From positions 1 through 22,451 of the IMG/VR virus record IMGVR_UViG_3300043544_000240: a stretch of 22,451 nucleotides of DNA. One strand, 5' to 3'. A program made the translations under genes and the position numbers. Numbering within the stretch: the stretch's first letter is position 1; each line of letters begins with the position of its first letter. This document shows positions 17,314 to 22,451 of the stretch, in pieces. The stretch comes from a virus. The notes below the pieces were generated by a model. It did no database searches and had not been told where the DNA came from. It was given only the letters and a program-made list of their open reading frames with translations.

Positions 17314-17474
17314 TCTTTATCTTTTTTCTCCATTTTTGTTATTTGTTTTTTAGGCACTTCTTCTACTTTCTCAGCTATACCAAGAGCTATTAATTCATTA
17401 GCTTCTTCATCAGGAAATCCTGCTATTTCTCCCGCATTCCATAATTTATAGGTCTGTTTAAATTTAACTATCAT
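17310..17474 (-). CDS. Small head/neck protein of unknown function (54 residues)
   Basis: A short gene easily missed by length filters. The ATG at 17474 has AGAGGTGA eight bases ahead, and the stop overlaps the adaptor start as ATGA. The protein begins MIVKFKQTYKLWNAGEIAGF, continues PDEEANELIALGIAEKVEE, and ends in a lysine-rich tail (KKQITKMEKKDKE). A yn-GEia-f...A--Li-lGiA pattern is common in tiny proteins encoded between capsid and connector genes of siphophages, none of which I can name with confidence. Good ribosome binding site, exact packing and coding-like composition make it a real gene. Role unknown; structural or assembly use is inferred from position. Confidence 0.75.
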   Translation of the reverse strand: MIVKFKQTYKLWNAGEIAGFPDEEANELIALGIAEKVEEVPKKQITKMEKKDKE

Positions 17475-17486
17475 AGATAATCACCT

Positions 17487-17891
17487 CTAAATAGGATATA
17501 CGTTTGCCCCACCTAATACTAATGCTGCGCTTGCTAAAACAGTAGGAGAACTCCCTCCTGAAAAACTTGCAGTTAGAACTGCCCTGATATATCTTTTCCT
17601 TCCTCTTAAATCTACGTTTAATTCTTTCTGTGTATTTGCGGTAGTAATAGTAGCAATAGAAGCACCAGTTATATCAGCCCATGTAGAGCCATCATCTGAC
17701 TCTTGTAATTTGCAGTCTACAGTAAATGAGGTTGGGTTTCCTGAAGTTGCTCCTACATCAACAAAAAGAACTGCGCTTGCATAGTCTAATCTGTCTATGC
17801 TGGGACCATTAACGGAAGAAGAACCAGAATTTGAATGTGGGGCTATTGCCCTTACTACTTTAATATCGCTTCCAATATCTGAATAGACCAT
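17487..17891 (-). CDS. Probable capsid decoration / minor head protein
   Basis: A 134-residue beta-rich protein directly downstream of the major capsid gene. The pattern DRLDYASAVLFVDVGATSG, VDCKLQESDDGSTWADITGA, and RGRKRYIRAVLTASFSGG followed by LVLGG matches a widespread family of small phage head-region proteins. These are usually hypothetical in annotation but placed where decoration or cement proteins occur. It is low in Lys and rich in Ser, Thr, Ala and Gly, as expected for an exposed beta-sandwich. The start ATG has GAGGAGGG at good spacing in the 28-base gap after the capsid stop, the longest gap in the window. A decoration role is inference; a head-tail joining role cannot be excluded. 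Confidence 0.6.
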   Translation of the reverse strand: MVYSDIGSDIKVVRAIAPHSNSGSSSVNGPSIDRLDYASAVLFVDVGATSGNPTSFTVDCKLQESDDGSTWADITGASIATITTANTQKELNVDLRGRKRYIRAVLTASFSGGSSPTVLASAALVLGGANVYPI

Positions 17892-17919
17892 TTACTTCCC
17901 TCCTCTTATTAATTAGTTA

Positions 17920-19098
17920 TTAGGCTCCCCAAGTAACTTGGTTAATTACTACAACAGCTTTCTCATGTCTTACTGCAAAATCATGTCTCATTATTGCTCT
18001 TACTATAGTTTGGTCTAAGGAGTAGGCAGAGACTAAGCTTGTCCCGCTCTTATATGTAGCTTCCTTAGAAACATCAATCACTAATGCCTCATTCTCAGCT
18101 ATAATTAATTCGTCAGCTGCCACAAAATAGATTTCAGTCTCATTTTGCCCTGTGCCTAAATTCTCAGGAATAAAATGGGATACATAATAGGGATAGCCAT
18201 GTAATTTACCGTTTAACATTTCATCCCTGAATACGAAATTACCCATATTATTTACAAGAGTTTTTAAGAAGAACTCAACTCTTGGAGAAATAATCCATAC
18301 TGCAGAACTTGTATTTAGATAAGCCTTCTTTAACTTAAGCTCAGCTTTTGCTAAAGTTTTTATAACAGCATCATATTCGCTACCATCAGGAGTATATATA
18401 TTATCTGGAACTGCCCAATATCTTAAGCCTTTAGGAGTATATCCAGTGCCATCTCCTCTTAAGAAATATCTTTCTTCTGTTTCTGCCATTGCTTTTACTA
18501 AATCATTTCTTACTATCTCATCTACAGACAAAGAAGCATCTCTTAGCAAATCGTTGGAAATTGCGCAAAGTGCTGCCATCTTTTTAGCAGTTAATACAAG
18601 TTGCCCAAAAGAGAGACCAGTTTCTGGAATATCTACACCTTCACCAATATAGTAGCCATTTGCACCACCTGTTTGCTTGGGATAAATAAGTTGGTTGGTG
18701 TTCATTGGTATTCTGTTTTTAACTATTTGCCTTATTACAGATTTTGGTCTTAAATACTCAATTAAATCACGGACGTATTTAGGAAATACCAAGTAGCCAC
18801 CTGCTTCAGAACTTCCCTCGTTAAGTGCCTTAATTAGCATTTCATCTTTATATGCTTTCTCAGCATATCTTATGGCTCCTTCTACAGTTCCGCCACCGTT
18901 TATTAAAGACTTAACAATTCTTGCTACTATAATAGAACCATCTACTTTCTCTTCTTTTGTCTCGGAAACAGGTCTCTTTAATTCTGCCTCCATTTTGTAA
19001 ATCTTCTCCTTTAATTCCTCTACTTCTTTGTTTTTAGTTTCGAGCTTTTCCTTAAGCTCACTAAACTCTTGCTTAATTTCTTTTACTAATTCTTCCAT
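17920..19098 (-). CDS. Major capsid protein, HK97 fold
   Basis: A 392-residue capsid subunit. Residues 1-43 form a charged coiled coil (EELVKEIKQEFSELKEKL and on), the delta domain that acts as internal scaffold. The mature part probably begins near residue 91, just before the conserved SSEAGGYLVFP segment. Further hallmarks are the E-loop (about 138-170), LLRDASLSVDEIVRNDL in the spine helix region, RYFLRGDGTGYTPKGL, and the P-domain end, AIMRHDFAVRHEKAVVVI. Hexamers and pentamers of such subunits build the shell. The gene follows the prohead protease by three bases. Its best Shine-Dalgarno site, GAGGAGGT, lies 13 bases upstream, wider than normal, yet no other start fits better. At the expected position of the HK97 cross-linking lysine there is Ile157 in my manual alignment. 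Confidence 0.93.
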   Translation of the reverse strand: MEELVKEIKQEFSELKEKLETKNKEVEELKEKIYKMEAELKRPVSETKEEKVDGSIIVARIVKSLINGGGTVEGAIRYAEKAYKDEMLIKALNEGSSEAGGYLVFPKYVRDLIEYLRPKSVIRQIVKNRIPMNTNQLIYPKQTGGANGYYIGEGVDIPETGLSFGQLVLTAKKMAALCAISNDLLRDASLSVDEIVRNDLVKAMAETEERYFLRGDGTGYTPKGLRYWAVPDNIYTPDGSEYDAVIKTLAKAELKLKKAYLNTSSAVWIISPRVEFFLKTLVNNMGNFVFRDEMLNGKLHGYPYYVSHFIPENLGTGQNETEIYFVAADELIIAENEALVIDVSKEATYKSGTSLVSAYSLDQTIVRAIMRHDFAVRHEKAVVVINQVTWGA

Positions 19099-19101
19099 TT
19101 C

Positions 19102-20082
19102 TTACTTAGATACCTCCTCTTTAAATTTTCTTATTTCATTTAAAATTTCTTTGAGAATTAATTCATCATCTTTTTTCATATACGAGGAAACTTTTTTATA
19201 GACCTCACCAATTAACGGGTCATTCTTAAGATAATTTATGTTGTCGAGAAATTCATAAGTTACAAAATATGCGTATTCCTTTCCCTCATCCCCCCATTCT
19301 CTACCTAATTTTTGATAAAGTCTCTTTAAAACACTAACTAATCGCTCCTTGTCAGTCTCTGAGATAGAGGCTTTGTTTACATATATTCTTGCGGAAATTA
19401 CAGCACGAGGAATAATATGTGGTCTTCCATCAATTAATCTGACTACTGGAAATTTGTAGCCTCCCATATTTTCATCGTTGTCTGGGTCTACATATAAAAA
19501 GAATTTTCTATATTTCTTCCAGTCTATCTTGTCTTTGTCTCCTGAGCCATCCGAGGAGGCCCATTTTGCTGCATCTCTTCTTGCTACTGCCTCATCCCAT
19601 GAAGCATTATCATCTGCTACTGGAAAATCTAAGCAATCATCTATAATCATCTTTACCTCCACTACATTAGCTTTTTCTAAAGCGGGGAACGTAACTAAAG
19701 AGACTTCATATAGCTTGATTTCTTTTAAATATCTTGTGTTCCCTTTAATATCATAATCTAAAACATCATACCCGTATGAAAGCCCATTAAGAGCTCCTTG
19801 TTTGAGAAGTGCATATGCTTCCTTTCCCCGCTGGATTTCTAAGTTAAGTTCACCTTTAACTTCTACGTAATCAGGCTTCTCAGATAGATAAGCTACACCT
19901 ATTACCTCTTCACGGTTATGTTGCCAAAGGAGCGGAAACTTGCTTTTTTCTCTCAAGGTTTTTGTGAATGCACCTTTCTCTACTATATCGTTATAAGAGT
20001 CTTTCTCGCCGTATACAGTTAACTTGCCTACAAATACGCCACTCTCATCTACTTCAGAAAATTTAATTTCTTTAAACTCCAT
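19102..20082 (-). CDS. Prohead protease with a large extra C-terminal domain
   Basis: A 326-residue protein. Residues 1-146 are a complete HK97-type (U35/S78) prohead protease: VFVGKLTVYGEKDSYNDIVEKGAF, the His motif LLWQHN (His55), the Ser motif ALNGLSYGY (Ser102), and LYEVSLVTFPA (124-134) with a possible acidic partner, Glu126. It should cut the capsid delta domain and itself during maturation. Residues about 150-300 are an additional domain: SWDEAVARRDAAKWA, DWKKYRKFFLYVD, YKFPVVRLIDGRPHIIPRAV, then helices. This resembles a conserved phage domain with lP...dG...vPra-ifAAa pattern, often fused to head proteins. The last 25 residues form a charged helix. Usual family length is about 150-230 residues. 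The start adjoins the portal stop as TAAATG, with GGGGAGGA in the portal end. Confidence 0.88.
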   Translation of the reverse strand: MEFKEIKFSEVDESGVFVGKLTVYGEKDSYNDIVEKGAFTKTLREKSKFPLLWQHNREEVIGVAYLSEKPDYVEVKGELNLEIQRGKEAYALLKQGALNGLSYGYDVLDYDIKGNTRYLKEIKLYEVSLVTFPALEKANVVEVKMIIDDCLDFPVADDNASWDEAVARRDAAKWASSDGSGDKDKIDWKKYRKFFLYVDPDNDENMGGYKFPVVRLIDGRPHIIPRAVISARIYVNKASISETDKERLVSVLKRLYQKLGREWGDEGKEYAYFVTYEFLDNINYLKNDPLIGEVYKKVSSYMKKDDELILKEILNEIRKFKEEVSK

Positions 20083-21318
20083 TTACTCTTCCTCCCCTTC
20101 TTCTCGTCTAATTGTATTTGGGTTTATTAAACCTGAATTAATAATGTCTTGGATTAATACGTTAGCAGGCTGGTATAAGTCATCCTCAGGCATGTCAGGC
20201 TGGTCTAAAAATCTTCTTGCCTCATTCTTAGTTAGTATTCCCGCAAGACGTGCACGAATAACACGGTCCCAAACCTGAACCGCATCCTCAGAAAGAGCTG
20301 GCACATCATCTTTATCATACGTTATCTCGTAATCAGGGTTAAACATAGGGACAAGCCATCTATTCAACTCTCCAACTAATAAGTCGCAAAACGGAAACAC
20401 TGTGTTATAAAATAAACTCTTAAGTGCGTTTCTGAAGCCTGCATTTGAAGTCCCCGTGTCTCTTAAGAAAATCTGAACAGGGATACCAAGAGCAACTGCA
20501 ATCTCTTTAGCAGTGATATTAATTACATCTTGCCAATTAAGGTCTGATGGTCTCAAAGACATCTCTTTCCAGTCAAGACCACCTTCTAAAATTAGAGGCC
20601 TTCCTGCATTTTCAGGCGATGAATAAATCTCATTTATTTGCTGTCTTAAGAACGCAATCTGTTTTTCAGAAAGCCTCTCCTTGCTAATTAACGCTCCTGA
20701 AGGTCTCGCATTATTTTCAATTAGGTTAATATTCCAGTCCTTTGCTCGGTTTGATAAAATAATTGATTTAGAGAGTGCAGTTAAAGGAGAAAGCCCATAA
20801 AGGTCATCTAATGGATTATAATTCTTAATATGCAAAACCTCTTTCCCAGAATACTGTTTACTTCCATACCTATATCCTTTAATGGGAGTTAGAGAGTAAA
20901 AATCAGTATCTCTTATTATTTGAACCTTGTCAGGTCTCAAAATATAAAGTGCTGCAGGCTTCTTAGTATCTGTTGCCAATACAAATACGTTTCCTGAAAG
21001 ATAAAAATCAACCACTATTTGCTTAACAAAAGAAGGCCAAGATTGATTTGGATTAGGAGTATTTAGTAGTCTCACTAAATCATCTTTTTTAACTTCTATA
21101 TTTCCTCTTTTCTTATCAATAACTGTTAGCTTAATTGTGCTTACGTTTTTAGCAATAATATCCACTGCAGCAAATACATAGGGATTAGTCTGATAGCCTT
21201 CTCTTGCAATACTTGAAAAAGACTCCAATTGATATCTTCTCGGAGTAAGACCTAAAAAGATACTTACTGACTGTTTAACACCCATAAAATTTTCTCTCAC
21301 CTTAGTCCAAAAGCTCAT
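20083..21318 (-). CDS. Portal protein, HK97 family
   Basis: A 411-residue portal subunit, close to the usual size of the HK97 family. Recognisable parts are the N-terminal arm, AREGYQTNPYVFAAVDIIA, LLNTPNPNQSWPSFVKQIV, FYLSGNVFVLATD, LYILRPDKVQIIRD, EVLHIKNYNPLDDLYGLSPL, RPSGALISKERLSEKQIAFL, and the stem and clip parts up to EIAVALGIPVQIFL. The portal dodecamer occupies one capsid vertex, binds the terminase during packaging and later the adaptor. The ATG is preceded by GAGGTGAG that overlaps the terminase stop. The C-terminus ends in a run of acidic residues (REEGEEE) whose codons carry the next gene's ribosome binding site. Confidence 0.94.
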   Translation of the reverse strand: MSFWTKVRENFMGVKQSVSIFLGLTPRRYQLESFSSIAREGYQTNPYVFAAVDIIAKNVSTIKLTVIDKKRGNIEVKKDDLVRLLNTPNPNQSWPSFVKQIVVDFYLSGNVFVLATDTKKPAALYILRPDKVQIIRDTDFYSLTPIKGYRYGSKQYSGKEVLHIKNYNPLDDLYGLSPLTALSKSIILSNRAKDWNINLIENNARPSGALISKERLSEKQIAFLRQQINEIYSSPENAGRPLILEGGLDWKEMSLRPSDLNWQDVINITAKEIAVALGIPVQIFLRDTGTSNAGFRNALKSLFYNTVFPFCDLLVGELNRWLVPMFNPDYEITYDKDDVPALSEDAVQVWDRVIRARLAGILTKNEARRFLDQPDMPEDDLYQPANVLIQDIINSGLINPNTIRREEGEEE

Positions 21319-21326
21319 CTCTCACC

Positions 21327-22451
21327 TCATAATATCCAAATCCTTGGAGCACTTTTCTGAGATGATGTATAAACTGCATATCTTAGAGCATCAAGTAAAT
21401 GGTCATTAACACCAACAGGTTCTTCCATAGGCTCACCGTTTCTATCTTCCTTGTATTTATATTCCTCAATCTCTTTAATAAAATTCACACATTGCGGATG
21501 AATATAAATCTTATAAGTCTTTACTGTATTAATTCCAGCAATTATATCTTTCTTGGCAGGATAAACTAATAAATCAGCATCTCTAAATTCTTGAATTCTG
21601 TCTGGCTCAGCAGTATCTGCATAAATAGGGGTATCAGGTATACCATACTTATTTAACTTGTCCTTAATTAAACCAATCAGGACTGAGTTTAATACTTTTG
21701 AAACGTATATCTCATCAAATACATAAAGCTCATCATCTTTGACGCCTATAAGAACAAACGCAGAGGGAGAGTTAAATCCAAAATCTACTCCTGCAATTGC
21801 TTCATCAAAATTGTCAATATTAATAGGGAACTCCTTAACTTCGTAATTGTTATAGACTTTGTTTCTTAATGTCCCCCACCTACCAAGGGCATATACGGTA
21901 TAAAGATATTCATCTACATATTTCAAGTTTTCAAGATATTGCTTATCTGCTTCGGATAGAAATTTGTTATCCTTATACGTGTATTGGAAAATATCAGTAT
22001 TAGACTTAAACTCTCCACGAGGATTTTCAAAAAATAGTTCCTTTAGCCACCTTGCATAGGAGCCGGGGTTAAACGTCATAATCATCTGCCTAAACTCACC
22101 GGGAGGAAGCTCTCTCCCTCTAAGAACAATAGATAAATCTAAAAAATCCTGCATAGAAATCTCATCAACTTCATCTACCCAAACATAATCCACATCAGTT
22201 AATGATTTTAGTTTTCTGACATCATCAAGAGCCCTAAATAAGATTTTATGATTGCCAAACGCAGGAGAAGTTGTAATATATAAATCCGCCTTATTGTAGT
22301 CATATTTGATTTGTAATAAGTCCATCCAGTAAAGAAGAAACTCAATACATGTATTTTTTAACGATGGAAGAGTTTTTCTTGCAATAAAGAATTTTTTATT
22401 CTTGTAAAGAAGCATCTGGAGAACGAGCTTCTGAGCAACAGCATACGACTT
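21327..22451 (-). CDS. Terminase large subunit (PBSX type), N-terminus cut by window edge
   Basis: The frame is open to the right edge, giving 374 visible residues; an ATG at 22415 is internal, not the start. The first two visible residues, Lys-Ser, look like the end of a GxGKS P-loop, followed by YAVAQKLVLQ and ARKTLPSLKNT, the usual continuation in PBSX-type terminases. Walker B is VDYVWVDEVDE (Asp93-Glu94 from the edge). The coupling motif TFNP lies at 126-129. The nuclease domain shows AIAGVDFGFNSPSAF (Asp223), IYADTAEPD (Asp279) and VNDHLLDALRYAVY (Asp350, Asp354). The protein is the packaging motor that cuts concatemeric DNA and pumps it through the portal. The missing part is probably about 30-60 residues, and a small terminase gene is likely just outside. 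Confidence 0.95.
   Translation of the reverse strand, partial: KSYAVAQKLVLQMLLYKNKKFFIARKTLPSLKNTCIEFLLYWMDLLQIKYDYNKADLYITTSPAFGNHKILFRALDDVRKLKSLTDVDYVWVDEVDEISMQDFLDLSIVLRGRELPPGEFRQMIMTFNPGSYARWLKELFFENPRGEFKSNTDIFQYTYKDNKFLSEADKQYLENLKYVDEYLYTVYALGRWGTLRNKVYNNYEVKEFPINIDNFDEAIAGVDFGFNSPSAFVLIGVKDDELYVFDEIYVSKVLNSVLIGLIKDKLNKYGIPDTPIYADTAEPDRIQEFRDADLLVYPAKKDIIAGINTVKTYKIYIHPQCVNFIKEIEEYKYKEDRNGEPMEEPVGVNDHLLDALRYAVYTSSQKSAPRIWIL

Noticed and set aside
6715-17922. Contractile (myovirus) tail
   Set aside because: Only one tube-like gene lies between the neck genes and the chaperones, and no sheath protein, LysM tail-tip or gpJ-type baseplate wedge genes are present.
22380-22415. ATG at 22415 as the start of the terminase gene
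   Set aside because: The frame continues upstream to the window edge and encodes Lys-Ser-Tyr-Ala, the end of a P-loop; a start here would delete the ATPase motif.
1-22451. CRISPR array, tRNA genes, diversity-generating retroelement, inteins, insertion sequences or defence genes
   Set aside because: No repeat-spacer pattern, tRNA-like fold, reverse transcriptase frame, intein splice motif, transposase or inverted terminal repeat was seen; all sequence is accounted for by phage structural genes.

Overview
The window is one uninterrupted late (morphogenesis) operon of a tailed phage or prophage, read entirely on the minus strand from the right edge to the left edge. Gene order and protein signatures show a long-tailed siphovirus of the HK97 type: there is a tail tube protein but no contractile-sheath gene, and the head genes follow the HK97 order. 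The DNA is A+T rich. The coding strand is purine rich, Arg is mostly AGA/AGG and Ile often ATA, proteins are rich in Lys, Glu, Ile and Tyr, and ribosome binding sites are strong AGGAGG types. This fits a low-G+C Firmicutes-like, possibly thermophilic, host. That assignment is inference only; there is no host gene, tRNA or integrase in the window to test it.

Layout in transcription order (right to left). DNA packaging and head: large terminase (cut by the right edge inside its P-loop), portal, prohead protease with a large extra C-terminal domain, HK97-fold major capsid protein with an N-terminal coiled-coil delta domain, a probable capsid decoration protein, and a 54-residue small protein. 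Neck: head-tail adaptor, an HK97 gp10-like protein, the tail terminator, and a 60-residue small protein. Tail: tail tube, two overlapping tail-assembly chaperone frames in the G/GT arrangement, a 2425-residue tape measure protein, a Dit-like distal tail protein, a 1287-residue carbohydrate-binding baseplate protein, a Tal/gp37-like hub protein, and a fibronectin type III protein that runs off the left edge.

Genes are separated by at most about 30 bases and many overlap. No promoter, terminator, RNA gene, insertion sequence, CRISPR array or attachment site was seen, and no gene-free stretch exceeds 300 bases. Several Shine-Dalgarno sites lie inside the 3' end of the preceding gene, so translation is probably coupled along the operon.

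The points most worth a second look are: a likely +1 (not the usual -1) frameshift in the tail chaperone pair; a Dit-like protein that seems split over two genes, with about 1200 residues of carbohydrate-binding modules before its C-terminal end; a shared motif between two tiny proteins at the head-neck and neck-tail boundaries; the prohead protease fused to an extra domain; and an apparently missing HK97 cross-linking lysine next to a decoration-protein gene. I found no defence system or other non-structural module.
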